This document shows, piece after piece, positions 34,070 through 45,217 of a DNA stretch of 64,000 bases. The notes under the pieces are model-generated. The model had not been told where the DNA came from and did not search any database. It was given only the letters and a program-made list of their open reading frames with translations. Position 1 is the first letter of the stretch. The number at the start of each line of letters is the position of its first letter. The translations under genes and the position numbers were made by a program. The stretch lies in NCBI RefSeq assembly GCF_003576645.1, contig NC_044921.1:27425796-27489795 (forward strand). Direction: 5' to 3'. This DNA comes from Ipomoea triloba. Taxonomy: Eukaryota; Streptophyta; Magnoliopsida; Solanales; Convolvulaceae.

Positions 34070-34432
34070 ATGGAGAAGAAGAAAGGAAAAGACGATGTAC
34101 CGTTCTGGTATAGAGGGAGAAAATCAGCAACGAAGTCCAAAGACTTTCAAGGAGAGAACTATCCAGAATCAACGAAGGGTGAACAGATTGCGGAGCTTCC
34201 TGATAATCCAAGCAAGCATCCTATTCCCATCCAAGGTGAATGGATCCCCAAATGCGAGGAGATCCACAACGATGGGATACTGGAGTCAGGAGAAGAGTCT
34301 TGCACAAGTGGGACTCCTACCGCTGCACATTCTGGAAAAGGACCTCCCTCAACCAAATGGAGAACCAAGGGAAAGGGAGATGAAGCCTGTGAGGAAGGCA
34401 GCAGCGAGAAGAAGAACAAGAAGGGGGAGTAG
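34070..34432 (+). CDS. Small conserved ORF (C3, first copy)
   Basis: 120 codons, homologous to the C1 ORF at 12656. Changes are mostly single residues (for example AEL for AEF, and a Gly/Lys-rich tail). The frame is intact. It stands in the contig that ends at the 25-N gap. Function unknown. Confidence 0.6.
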   Translation: MEKKKGKDDVPFWYRGRKSATKSKDFQGENYPESTKGEQIAELPDNPSKHPIPIQGEWIPKCEEIHNDGILESGEESCTSGTPTAAHSGKGPPSTKWRTKGKGDEACEEGSSEKKNKKGE

Positions 34433-34793
34433 CCACCTCTAGTTCTGTTATTAGGAGAAATAGGACTTTAGATGGCTAGTTCCTGTTCTAACGATAGATT
34501 CCTATTAGGCTGCCCAAGGCCAAACAAAAGTTTCTATGGAATCTAATAGGATATTGATTCATATGTAATGTTTTCAAAAAATCACTAAATGAACTTAAGG
34601 AAATGTTCCAAGTGATATCTTTTGATGAATCAATCTTGTCTCCGTATCGCAATCTGTGTTCGAAAGGTAGTTCGAGAGGTACATGTTCAGTTTGCCTATT
34701 TGTGTTATGTCTCCGAAGAAGGGTAGTTCGAGAGATCACTTCAAAAGATATCAAACTGACTATCTACGTATCTCTAAATGGAGGAATAAGGAG

Positions 34794-34831
34794 GGTTAGG
34801 GATCGATCACTCAGGGGGAAGATCCTTAACC
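34794..34831 (+). other. Potential RNA hairpin 1 (C3, first copy)
   Basis: Arms GGTTAGGGATC and GATCCTTAACC with a 16-base loop. One pair is G-U. Confidence 0.5.
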
Positions 34832-34860
34832 ACAGAATGCTTAGATGGAGGAATAAGGAG

Positions 34861-34898
34861 GTTTAGGGATCAATCACTCAGGGGGAAGATCCTTAAAC
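34861..34898 (+). other. Potential RNA hairpin 2 (C3, first copy)
   Basis: Arms GTTTAGGGATC and GATCCTTAAAC with a 16-base loop. One pair is G-U. Confidence 0.5.
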
Positions 34899-35035
34899 TA
34901 GCAAAAGTCGAGAGTTTACCTTCGAGAGTAAAAAGCTCAACGGATATATGTGGAATGGCTAACTTTGGGCATTAATGTTAGCCACGTGGTCTTCGGTTAT
35001 TGACGGTTTTCCGCTCTTAAAGGCATTATCTTGAT

Positions 35036-35060
35036 NNNNNNNNNNNNNNNNNNNNNNNNN
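35036..35060. other. 25-N assembly gap
   Basis: Exactly 25 N. Sequence on the right (from the RNase H region) overlaps in content with sequence on the left (from 33536 on), with a few per cent difference. Either two haplotypes or copies were joined, or there is a real tandem duplication. Confidence 0.95.
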
Positions 35061-35571
35061 GCAAAGTGTTGGACTTTGGTATTCAAGAGGTGGATCTTTC
35101 GAACTTATGGGTTATTCAGATGCGGACTTTGCCGGTTGTAAAATAGATCAAAAGAGCACTTCAGGGACATGTCAGTTTCTAGGTGGAAGACTTGTCTCAT
35201 GGTTTAGCAAGAAACAGCATTCGATAGCTACAAGCACCGCTGAGGCAGAATATGTAGCAGCTGGAAGTTGCTGTGCTTAGGTTTTATGGATGAAGCAACA
35301 ACTACTGGATTATGGTGTTGAATGTAAAGAGGTTAAGATCATGTGTGACAACACAAGTGCCATAGCTATCACTCAGAATCCAGTGTTACATTCAAGGACA
35401 AAACACATTGATATCAAGTATCACTTCATCCGAGACCATGTTGAGAAAAAGGATATAACCTTGGAATATGTTGCAACTGAGGAGCAACTAGCAGATATTT
35501 TCACAAAAGCATTGTGTGAAAATAGATTCTCTCAACTAAGGTTAGAATTGGGAATGATAGAATTGGGATGA
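35061..35571 (+). pseudogene. pol: C3 RNase H, second copy
   Basis: It starts within the RT-RNase H connection and holds [24 protein letters not shown] and [16 protein letters not shown] at 35278-35280 stands where C1 has CAG. It covers more of RNase H than the first copy, so the lost RT might lie in the gap if both belong to one element. Confidence 0.8.
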
Positions 35572-35724
35572 ATGGTCAAATCTTATCTTCTTGTATTTAG
35601 TGCCATGAACTGTTTCGCATGTGAGGGGCGGTTTCATCAACTTTATGGCAGCTTTGAAGTTACACAAGCATTGAATGGTCATTCATATCGCATCCCGTGA
35701 CTTAACAGTGGTAACCTTTTGGGC

Positions 35725-35732
35725 TATAAATA
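35725..35732 (+). promoter_or_regulatory. TATA box before the small ORF (C3, second copy)
   Basis: TATAAATA in GGGCTATAAATAGAAGG stands 46 bp before the ATG at 35771. Confidence 0.5.
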
Positions 35733-35770
35733 GAAGGATTTTCTCATCAGTTTATGTCATCGACTTCTTC

Positions 35771-36142
35771 ATGGAGAAGAAGAAAGGAAAAGACGATGTA
35801 CCGTTCTGGTATAAAGGGAGAAAATCAGCAACAAAGTCCAAAGACTTTCAAGGAGAGAACTATCCAGAATCAACGAAGGGTGAACAGATTGCGGAGCTTC
35901 CTGATAATCCAAGCAAGCATCCTATTCCCATCCAAGGTGAATGGATCCCCAAATGCGAGGAGATCCACAACGATGGGATACTGGAGTCAGGAGAAGAGTC
36001 TTGCACAAGTGGGACTCCTACCGCTGCACATTCTGGAAAAGGACCTCCCTCAACCAAATGGAGAACCAAGGGAAAGGGAGATGGAGCCTGTGAGGAAGGC
36101 AGCAGCGGAGAGAAGAACAAGAAAGGGAGTAGCCACCCCTAG
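35771..36142 (+). CDS. Small conserved ORF (C3, second copy)
   Basis: 123 codons, nearly the same as the ORF at 34070 with a slightly longer tail. The frame is intact. Homologous to the C1 and C2 small ORFs. Confidence 0.6.
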   Translation: MEKKKGKDDVPFWYKGRKSATKSKDFQGENYPESTKGEQIAELPDNPSKHPIPIQGEWIPKCEEIHNDGILESGEESCTSGTPTAAHSGKGPPSTKWRTKGKGDGACEEGSSGEKNKKGSSHP

Positions 36143-36493
36143 TTCTGTTATTAGAGAAATAGGACTTTAGATGGCTAGTTCCTGCTCTAACGATAGATTC
36201 CTATTAGGCTGACCAAGGCCAAACAAAAGTTTCTATGGAATCTATTAGGATATTGATTCATTTGTAATGTTTTCGAAAATCACTAAATGAACTTAAGGAA
36301 ATGTTCCAAGTGATATCTTCTTTTGATGAATCAATCTTGTCTCCATATCGCAATCTGTGTTCGAAAGGTAGTTCGAGAGGTACATGTTCAGTTTGCCTGT
36401 CTGCGTTATGTCTCGAAAAAGGGTAGTTCGAGAGATCACTTCAAAAGATATCAAACTGACTATCTACGTACCTCTAAATGGAGGAATAAGGAG

Positions 36494-36531
36494 GGTTAGG
36501 GATCAATCACTCAGGGGGAAGATCCTTAACC
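36494..36531 (+). other. Potential RNA hairpin 1 (C3, second copy)
   Basis: Arms GGTTAGGGATC and GATCCTTAACC, 16-base loop. Confidence 0.5.
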
Positions 36532-36561
36532 ACAGGAGTGCTTAGATGGAGGAATAAGGAG

Positions 36562-36599
36562 GTTTAGGGATCAATCACTCAAAGGGAAGATCCTTAAAC
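36562..36599 (+). other. Potential RNA hairpin 2 (C3, second copy)
   Basis: Arms GTTTAGGGATC and GATCCTTAAAC. The loop has CAAAGGGAA in place of CAGGGGGAA, so the loop varies while the stem is kept. Confidence 0.5.
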
Positions 36600-36952
36600 T
36601 AGCAAAGTCGGGAGTTTACCTTCGAGAGGTAAAACAAATGAGCTCAACGGATATATGTGGAATGGCTAATGTTGGGCATTAATGTTAGCCACGTGGTCTT
36701 CAGTTATTGACGGTTTTTCCGCTCTTAAAGGCATTATCTTGATGAGTGGGAGCATGCTTATATAAATATCATCTCTTTATATCCCACTATCTCAAAACCG
36801 TATTATATATTACCAAAATACCCTTACCATATCTTAAAAACATAACCGTTATAAAGGGTATTTTTGACCTTTAAATTCTTTTAAATTAACCGGGATCCCT
36901 TTTTCGGGTCAGCTCTTAACCCTACCCATATATCCAACCCGAATCCACATGA

Positions 36953-36960
36953 TATAAAAG
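36953..36960 (+). promoter_or_regulatory. TATA box before the long ORF (C3)
   Basis: GATATAAAAGCC, 113 bp before the ATG at 37066, the same distance as in C1. Confidence 0.45.
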
Positions 36961-37065
36961 CCAAATTCTTCTTCCTTACCCGGATTCAAGCTCAAACCGT
37001 ATACCCAAAACCCCCAAATCCTAAACACTGTACACATTCCCTCCAAAACCTCAAATCTGTCAACA

Positions 37066-40000
37066 ATGGCGTCCGAATCCTCCACATCAACCTCATCTTC
37101 CGACGCATATCAGAGGGAGTTGCAACACATTCGCACTCAGATCAAACAAGTCAAGGCGGGGAGTATCCTTGACAAAAACGGCTTCATCACCCACTCATCA
37201 AATCCAAAGATGGCGGAGAAAGTCCTAAAAAAGTTTGACAAGACAGGACTAATGAAATACATGACGCACGACTACCGAACCATTCACGACCTCGACTTCA
37301 CAGAATGGTTCGCGAATGCCAAGGTCACGAAGGGAAAAATAGAGAGTCGATTCAATGAGATTGATATCACGACCTCTGTTGGTGACCTCAGAGCGGCATT
37401 CGACTTCGCGACGTCGGAGGAGGCAGTCCAGCATCTCTCGGATTACGACTTGGACAAGCAAGCTTTTTGGGATAAAATCCAACTGGAGACTGCACCGCCC
37501 AGAGCATCCTCTGCCCTCCGCAAGTTCCACCTAAAGGAGAGGTTTGCTCTCGCTGCCGACCTTATAATGAAATTCGTGCTCGGCAAGGTGTCTGGAACTG
37601 ACGAAATCAATCTGGACATCCTCAAAATCCTCCACGCCATCTGGAACAACAACAAAATGGACTGGGCACATATCATCTTCAACTTTCTTCAACAGCAGGT
37701 GCAAAGCTCAGTCTCCAACACCAACCTGACGATCAGTAAAAAGGTTGGTTTCGGTTTTGTTGTTCAATATCTTCTAAGTTTGAAGGGCTTAGAACTGAGG
37801 GAAGGGCGAGAGATTCATCGGAATACCTATATGGGTAGGACGAAATCTCAAGCTTCAAAGGCTAAAGGTGTTAAGGGTGCACCTTCTCCCTCGAAGCCTA
37901 AGGGAAGGGGCAAAAGGAAAGCCCCAGCCAAGGAGAAGGAATCTGATGATGAGCCTCTGGATACCCTGGTCAAGAGGGTCGCCTTGCCAAAGAGGGCTAA
38001 GAAAGCCAAAACCATCGCCATCACTCAGATTCGAGAGGTAACACCCTCAGTTATCCAAGTACCATTCGAAGACAGGGCGCAAGCCCAGGGGGAACCTCAG
38101 GCTACACTGGCCACTGAGGTTGAGAGAGTGCCACCTACCAGGTCTCTGTCAGAAGCTTTATCTGTTAGTCTACATGCTGGTGATAATGCTGAGGGTGCTG
38201 ATGAGTCTACTGACGAGCCTCGAGAGGAGGTTCGAGAGATTGAAGGTACTGGGATCAGTGATCCAGTACAGACAGAAGTTGAGGAACCACGAGAGGTGGT
38301 TCGAGAGATAACAGTGGAAGCTGCATCGGTAACAGAAATCCTGTCTGCTAACTCTTATGAGCTGAATGCTGAAATCACTTCTCAGTTGGATCAACGTACT
38401 GAAAATGTGTCTAGCTTGGATGACTTCTCCAGAGTGCTTCGATGGATCAACTGGAGAACAGGTCCGATTGATCAACTGATTTCGAGAGCAGCAGATATGG
38501 TGGCTGAGGAGGACTTTGCTTTAAATTGGTTAAACCTCACTGCAATCCCAGCCAATGAACTTCTGAATCTTGCCCATGAGATGCACGTAACCAGGAGAAA
38601 TCTTGGTAGATCTGACAAGGGAAAGGGCATAGCTGTTGATGCACAAGAAGCCGAAGCCGAGCCTGTAGTGGATCCTGAATTAGAAGCTCAATTTCAAGAA
38701 GATATCAGGCTCGCCACTGCATTATCCTTGGGACATCAAGTAGAGGACACGAGAGGTCCAGGAGAGACCTCTGGGATTGCTCGAGATGACTCTGAGAATC
38801 CAATACCAACAGCCGCAATCCCCTTGTCCCAACTATATTTCTCTGCTCTGGACGAACAGGTAGCAGCTTCGAGAGGTGAATCCGAGACCTCTGAAGCACT
38901 TGAAGTGGCTCCTGACACTGCTCCTAACACCTCGAGAGGGTGAAGTTCCGTTGCTCACACTGCCGGGTTTTCCTACTGCTCCTGAAATAATTATCATTCC
39001 AGACTCATCGGAGCAGACCGAAGTGCAGTCCAATGAGCACCTAGAGCAGATTGCCCCAAGTCCTGCTGGTTCGAGATGTACTGAGGAGAACGATGCGACT
39101 ATCGACGGTGGAAACAGGGAAGCACCTGTCGACACTTCGTCTTCAACCTCATCAGCAGATGACCAAGTTCCCAGCACTGGTTCGAGAAGTGACGCTGAGG
39201 GGGAACTTCTATTGGATGGAAACCGGGAAGTGTCCAATACCGAAGAACCCTCCCTGGCTGATCCAATCTCAACAGTCGCTGAAGCTGAGGCTCCAGGTTC
39301 GAGAGGTGAAGAGCAAGAAGTGATCCATCCCTCAGGTGGAAACCGGGAAGCGCCTGACATGGAGCTACCTTCGAGCTTTGAACCCAGTATCCCTGTGACT
39401 CCTCAGACACTCAATCGAGAGGTGGACTCGCAACTGCAAGTCATGGGTGGAAATCTGGAAGCACCCAAGTCCCCTCCGATAAAAGGTACTTCTCACTTCT
39501 CTTCTTCTACTTCTGACTATGATCAACAGGCCGAAGAAGTCTTCATTGGCGAAGTGCGTCAATTCATGGCTGATCAATCTCAGAAGATGGCTAAGCTCGA
39601 GAGGATACTCGCTGTTGTCCGCAATTCTGCAATGCCTGCTGCTGGCACAAGTGAATCCCAAGGCCGTCATGCCGAACTCCTCGAACAGGCAGTATGGGCT
39701 GAGGATGCAGCACGGAAAGCCGCAGATGAAGCTGCTGTAGCTCGAGCAGAGGCTGCAAGTGCGAGAGCTGAATTAGCCGAGATACGAGCAGAGCTTTGAG
39801 CCTTCCAGTATTCCAGTGAACTTCGACAGGACATGATGAAAGCACTACTCGATGATCTGTCGAACCAAGTGCCTGCCCAACTTCAAGCACTCTTCGAAGG
39901 TATGTCCACCCTCCTTTCCCGTACTGATGATGCCACCAAGGGGGAAAATAAAGGGAAAAAGGGGGAAAATACACAAGGAAGGACATCAACAATTGGCAAG

Positions 40001-40492
40001 AAAAGGGCAGCAAGTGAACCAGCTGGACCTCCTCCAAAAGTTCCAAAATCCTTGAGCAAACAACTGGAGGAAGCGAAAAGAGCAGAAATCTTAAGGGTCC
40101 AGCGTACACTGGAAATGGAGAAAAGGAGAGAAGAGGACAGAGAAAGGAGAAGAAAAAGACAAGAACAACAGTCAGAAGAAGAAAGAAAGATCGACCTTGT
40201 CATGACAAACTTTAAGTTTGGGAGCAGGGAAGATACTGAACAAAAACTGACTCTTGAGATATTCAAGCTTCTGAAGATCACTGGAATATCTGTTCACAGC
40301 AACATGTCTCCAGAAGAATGCATTGCATGGTGGAAAGATGGAGTGATTGATGGAGAATTCGTGGGGGAAGCTTACAGAAACTACAGGCATCTAGATGTTA
40401 CAGACGAATACATAAGCCTGGTAAATCCGAAAGACCCCATCAAGACACGAGAAGCCATTAACAAGAAGAGGGAAGCCAACAACAAGAAGTAA
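37066..40492 (+). pseudogene. C3 long 3' ORF, least damaged copy
   Basis: The first frame is open for 625 codons from MASESSTSTSSS. It covers the N-terminal helical domain (WFANAKV, KIESRFNEI, FALAADLIMKFVLG, FGFVVQYLLSLKG), the basic stretch and the FSRVLRWINWRTGP island. A small deletion near 38930 shifts the frame. The following frame carries the GNREA repeats and the Ala/Glu coiled coil to TGA at 39797 (CGA in C1). The same frame then runs 39833-40492, with a Lys/Arg/Glu-rich helix and a compact C-terminal region (CIAWWKDGVIDGEF, DEYISLVNPKDPIKT). About 1,140 codons in all. No hydrophobic membrane segment is visible. It looks like a soluble, partly disordered coiled-coil protein; function unknown. 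Confidence 0.75.
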
Positions 40493-40770
40493 GCTCTCGT
40501 GGCCCAAACTCCATCTTAGTACAGTTTATTGCTGTTTATGTTGTTCTTGGTCCTATATGTTTTTGGTTTAAACTTTTCTACTAAGCTCAGTTATGTAAAC
40601 ATTCCCTTAATCTCAAATATATATATCTTTTGCTGGGGGTGTTGTGTGAATTTGCTTATTCATGCTTTAGTAGAATAATTGTCAAACTTACCATATGCGC
40701 TGAAAATAAAATCTATGTTTATCCTCTATCAAATCAGCCATATAGAGTAAGTATAAGTGTTGGCATCATC
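40493..40770 (+). other. 3' untranslated spacer of C3
   Basis: AT-rich, no ORF. It shares CTTTTGCTGGGGGT and the motif before the polypurine tract with C1. Confidence 0.6.
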
Positions 40771-40783
40771 AAAAAGGGGGAAA
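40771..40783 (+). promoter_or_regulatory. C3 polypurine tract
   Basis: AAAAAGGGGGAAA, one base before the LTR start at 40785. It is repeated at 42608-42620 through the contig overlap. Confidence 0.88.
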
Positions 40784-40784
40784 T

Positions 40785-42621
40785 TGTTAGGAACATAATG
40801 TATTAGGTTTTGATGATACCAAAAATGTAATTTAGAATCCCCTAAAGTCTCGAAAGATAGGAATCAATGTAAGTTCGACAAGTAAACTAAGAGCGAAAAT
40901 ACAACCGGGTAACTTGAGCTCAACTCGGAAAATATTTAAGCTTGAGGTAAACTTGTATGAACATCTTAGAAGACTCGTGTTGTAATTTCATAGATAGATC
41001 AGTAGAAGGCACGAGACGACACTGGAGGAATAAGGGTCTGCGAGACATCAACTAAGTTTCGAGACATAAGCAAAGTTCGAGAGGTAGTACCTCTCGATAC
41101 AACAATCCAGTTCGAGACATAAGCAGAGTTCGAGAGGTAGGACCTCTCGATACAACAATCCAGTTCGAGACATAAGCAGAATTCGAGAGGTAGGACCTCT
41201 CGATACAACAATCCAGTTCAAGACNATCCCTGTGACTCCTCAGACACTCAATCGAGAGGTGGACTCGCAACTGCAAGTCATGGGTGGAAATCTGGAAGCA
41301 CCCAAGTCCCCTCCGATAAAAGGTACTTCTCACTTCTCTTCTTCTACTTCTGACTATGATCAACAGGCCGAAGAAGTCTTCATTGGCGAAGTGCGTCAAT
41401 TCATGGCTGATCAATCTCAGAAGATGGCTAAGCTCGAGAGGATACTCGCTGTTGTCCGCAATTCTGCAATGCCTGCTGCTGGCACAAGTGAATCCCAAGG
41501 CCGTCATGCCGAACTCCTCGAACAGGCAGTATGGGCTGAGGATGCAGCACGGAAAGCCGCAGATGAAGCTGCTGTAGCTCGAGCAGAGGCTGCAAGTGCG
41601 AGAGCTGAATTAGCCGAGATACGAGCAGAGCTTTGAGCCTTCCAGTATTCCAGTGAACTTCGACAGGACATGATGAAAGCACTACTCGATGATCTGTCGA
41701 ACCAAGTGCCTGCCCAACTTCAAGCACTCTTCGAAGGTATGTCCACCCTCCTTTCCCGTACTGATGATGCCACCAAGGGGGAAAATAAAGGGAAAAAGGG
41801 GGAAAATACACAAGGAAGGACATCAACAATTGGCAAGAAAAGGGCAGCAAGTGAACCAGCTGGACCTCCTCCAAAAGTTCCAAAATCCTTGAGCAAACAA
41901 CTGGAGGAAGCGAAAAGAGCAGAAATCTTAAGGGTCCAGCGTACACTGGAAATGGAGAAAAGGAGAGAAGAGGACAGAGAAAGGAGAAGAAAAAGACAAG
42001 AACAACAGTCAGAAGAAGAAAGAAAGATCGACCTTGTCATGACAAACTTTAAGTTTGGGAGCAGGGAAGATACTGAACAAAAACTGACTCTTGAGATATT
42101 CAAGCTTCTGAAGATCACTGGAATATCTGTTCACAGCAACATGTCTCCAGAAGAATGCATTGCATGGTGGAAAGATGGAGTGATTGATGGAGAATTCGTG
42201 GGGGAAGCTTACAGAAACTACAGGCATCTAGATGTTACAGACGAATACATAAGCCTGGTAAATCCGAAAGACCCCATCAAGACACGAGAAGCCATTAACA
42301 AGAAGAGGGAAGCCAACAACAAGAAGTAAGCTCTCGTGGCCCAAACTCCATCTTAGTACAGTTTATTGCTGTTTATGTTGTTCTTGGTCCTATATGTTTT
42401 TGGTTTAAACTTTTCTACTAAGCTCAGTTATGTAAACATTCCCTTAATCTCAAATATATATATCTTTTGCTGGGGGTGTTGTGTGAATTTGCTTATTCAT
42501 GCTTTAGTAGAATAATTGTCAAACTTACCATATGCGCTGAAAATAAAATCTATGTTTATCCTCTATCAAATCAGCCATATAGAGTAAGTATAAGTGTTGG
42601 CATCATCAAAAAGGGGGAAAT
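40785..42621 (+). other. LTR start, N, and duplicated 3' end of the long ORF
   Basis: The LTR starts at 40785 and runs 440 bp to an N at 41225. After the N the sequence returns to the long ORF (equal to 39389 on) and repeats it, the spacer and the polypurine tract without visible change up to a second LTR start at 42622. The ORFs at 41232-41636 and 41670-42329 duplicate those at 39389-40492. I read this as two overlapping contigs of one locus. Confidence 0.85.
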
Positions 42622-44031
42622 TGTTAGGAACATAATGTATTAGGTTTTGATGATACCAAAAATGTAATTTAGAATCCCCTAAAGTCTCGAAAGATAGGAA
42701 TCAATGTAAGTTCGACAAGTAAACTAAGAGCGAAAATACAACCGGGTAACTTGAGCTCAACTCGGAAAATATTTAAGCTTGAGGTAAACTTGTATGAACA
42801 TCTTAGAAGACTCGTGTTGTAATTTCATAGATAGATCAGTAGAAGGCACGAGACGACACTGGAGGAATAAGGGTCTGCGAGACATCAACTAAGTTTCGAG
42901 ACATAAGCAAAGTTCGAGAGGTAGTACCTCTCGATACAACAATCCAGTTCGAGACATAAGCAGAGTTCGAGAGGTAGGACCTCTCGATACAACAATCCAG
43001 TTCGAGACATAAGCAGAGTTCGAGAGGTAGGACCTCTCGATACATGGGGATCAAGACATCAAACCAATCGAGAGGTGAAGACACAGATCAAAAAAAGACA
43101 AAGGGGGAATTTTCTTAAGAGATCGGTTCGATTCGAAAATCTTAAGAGGTGTCTATTTCAAACGTTCAAGTGCCTGAGCTCAATCCGGAATATCATCCTG
43201 ATATTCAAAATAGCGAGAAAACACATCTTAGTGTTTGAGAGAGTTACAAAGCTTAAACTGCTATACATCTAGAAGGTGACCGAAGCTGCTCTACATCGAA
43301 GTTGATTCAACGATAGCTTTTGGTCAGATTGGAGCTTGTTACATTCAACTGTGACAACCAAAGGTCCTTGCTTTGGATTAAGCAAGAAGAGGCGGAGTAA
43401 CCTGGCAGCTATCTAGTGAAGATCCTGAGGCTTGAGGCGGGCTTGGTGATCAAAGCTCAAGTGCTCGAGAGGTGGAGTAACTAAAAGCGGGGAGAAAAAC
43501 CTGAGGAGAGGCGGAGTAACCTGGGAGCTGTCTTGTGAAGATCCTGAGGCTTGAGGCGGGCTTGGTGATCAAAGCTCAAGTGCTCGAGAGGTGGAGTAAC
43601 AAGAAGCGGGGCGAAAAACCTGAGGCTTGAGGCGGGCTTCGTGATCAAAGCTCAAGCGCTCGATATTGTACTAAAAAGGGAAGTTTTAGTGCAATCCTTC
43701 CAGGGATTTTCTGGAAGAAGAGTGGACGTATGCGGGTTGGCCGAACCACTTAAAAATCTCTCTCGCATTTACTTTCAGTATTTATCTCTCGCTAACCTCT
43801 CGATTGCACTGCATATAAACACACCTCTCGAACTAACTCAAACTCGTGCTAACTAAAAGGGGATAACTTTTCCGCTGCGCATAAAACTTTGTCTTCACCT
43901 CGTGAGGTATCGAACCTAAACATCCTGAGTTCAATACACACGAGAGGTCGAAAAGATTTGCAAAATCTTATACAAGTCTATTCACTCCCCCCCCCCCTCT
44001 AGACTTGTACCCCATCCCCTTGGGACCAACA
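42622..44031 (+). repeat. C3 right LTR with internal deletion
   Basis: It begins TGTTAGGAACATAATG and ends GGGACCAACA, 1,410 bp. Against the left LTR it lacks about 430 bp (28093-28527), including the TATA box, and carries a short unmatched stretch near 43045-43075. It may be a real deletion or a join error. It is followed by the target duplication GGTCC. Confidence 0.85.
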
Positions 44032-44674
44032 GGTCCGACGCCCGTTCATATGCCTCTTTCAGGGTCGAACACATAAACGGTGCAAGGGCTTTTCGGTTAT
44101 CCCAGTTCATGCTGCGCACGAATCTTCTGGCCTTGCTCACGTCATCCGGCACGATATCCTGGGCGAATCTTAGCAGTTCTATATACTTTGCATAATACTC
44201 CTGAATACTTGCCCCTTTCTGTCTCAGCCTTAGAAATTCTTCGCATTTAATTCCTCGAATTCTTTCAGTGTAAAACTGAGCCCTCAATGCTGTTTTGAAG
44301 TCTTCCCAGTCGAAGTCTGGTTCTTGCAAAAGATCAGGCCCAGTTGTAGTCCACCAATTGTCCGCAGCCTTTGTGAGGTAGTACACAGCCGAGGATATTC
44401 TCTGATCCGCAGGGCAGTTTACTGCGTCCAACAACTTGTCAAATGTTCTGATCCACTCTTCCAGAACCACGGGATCTTCTTCTCCGGCATAGGTCGAAGG
44501 GTACCTGCTGGCTATTGCTTTAGCATAATCTACTCGGGGCTGAACTTGATTTTGGTTTGGAGCCTGCTGAGCCATCATGAACTCCGCCATTCTTTCCATC
44601 ATCTGCACCATGCGATCCATGGTAGAGGTTTCTTCGTTGCCCGCACGACTACGTGTTTCCGGTCTAGGAGGCAT
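44032..44674 (-). pseudogene. gag: G2 gag, N-terminal part
   Basis: On the minus strand it starts MPPRPETRSRAG at 44674 and is open to the C3 insertion. It contains the Retrotransposon-gag (capsid) region: YPSTYAGEEDPVVLEEWI, YYLTKAADNWW, FKTALRAQFYTE, EEFLRLRQ. The frame then runs into the C3 LTR, so residues past RASDL are foreign. The gene continues at 27651. Confidence 0.88.
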
Positions 44675-45200
44675 ATCTACTGAACAAGCAATCAGCTTCC
44701 AAAAGGGTTAGAATTTCGCAACCTAACCACCCTGAACGCAGCATCGTATCTACTCAATTACTATACTACAACGTCACTACTCACTATACCACATTTATCA
44801 ACAAAGTGCTACAGTAGGGCACTATAGTCAATAGTGTATCCTACTCTTCGAATCATCAAACAATCACAATTACTAACAACAAACACATACGATCATTAGT
44901 AGAGATTATATCACACAATACACAATTTTCAAGATTATATGCAGCAATGATAGGTGATCCCATGTACCGCTATCCAGCCACCAGCTCCGATTCCGTTGAT
45001 CCCATGTACCGCTATCCAGCCACCAGCTCCGATTCCGTTCCTCCCATGTACCGCTATCCAGCCACCAGCTCCGATTCCGTTCCGAAAGGTTTACACTTGG
45101 GTTAGGGTGACTCCGATTCCGTTCCGAAAGGTTTACACTTGGGTTAGGGTGAACACAGTAACTTAAGCTTATCTTAACAAACCTAGGTTGACTCGATCCT
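44675..45200 (-). other. G2 leader between primer-binding site and gag
   Basis: Untranslated leader of about 530 bp on the minus strand. It contains a staircase of 42-bp duplications at about 44955-45152, and otherwise no recognisable feature. Confidence 0.7.
44955..45152. other. Staircase of 42-bp duplications in G2 leader
   Basis: Three blocks with successive small advances, then a fourth near 45110-45152. Block length is exactly 42 bp, as in the coding regions of the Copia elements. Confidence 0.8.
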
Positions 45201-45214
45201 AGGCTCTGATACCA
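45201..45214 (-). promoter_or_regulatory. G2 primer-binding site
   Basis: The minus strand reads TGGTATCAGAGCCT, three bases from the end of the 5' LTR. It is complementary to initiator Met-tRNA. Confidence 0.92.
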
Positions 45215-45217
45215 CCT

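Larger units (their letters stand above)
34433..35035 (+). other. Spacer after small ORF, cut by assembly gap
   Basis: It contains two hairpin repeats (34794-34831 and 34861-34898) and ends within the sequence that elsewhere leads to the long ORF. It is a diverged second version of 36143-36744. Confidence 0.75.
36143..37065 (+). other. Spacer between small and long ORFs (C3)
   Basis: No gene. It holds hairpins at 36494-36531 and 36562-36599, TATAAAAG at 36953-36960 and a CA-rich leader before the ATG at 37066. Confidence 0.7.
27652..44031 (+). mobile_element. C3, Copia element of Sirevirus type, second subfamily
   Basis: TG...CA ends and the 5-bp duplication GGTCC show a clean insertion into G2 gag. 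The LTR differs from C1/C2 (TGTTAGGAACATAATG start, extra internal repeats). It contains gag, protease-integrase, an RNase H tail without RT, the small ORF, hairpins and the long ORF. The real length is uncertain, because a 25-N gap (35036-35060) and an N (41225) are each flanked by duplicated sequence. Confidence 0.9.

Noticed and set aside
41232..42329. A second long-ORF gene copy in C3
   Set aside because: It is the same as 39389-40492 and follows a single N, so it is counted as contig overlap.
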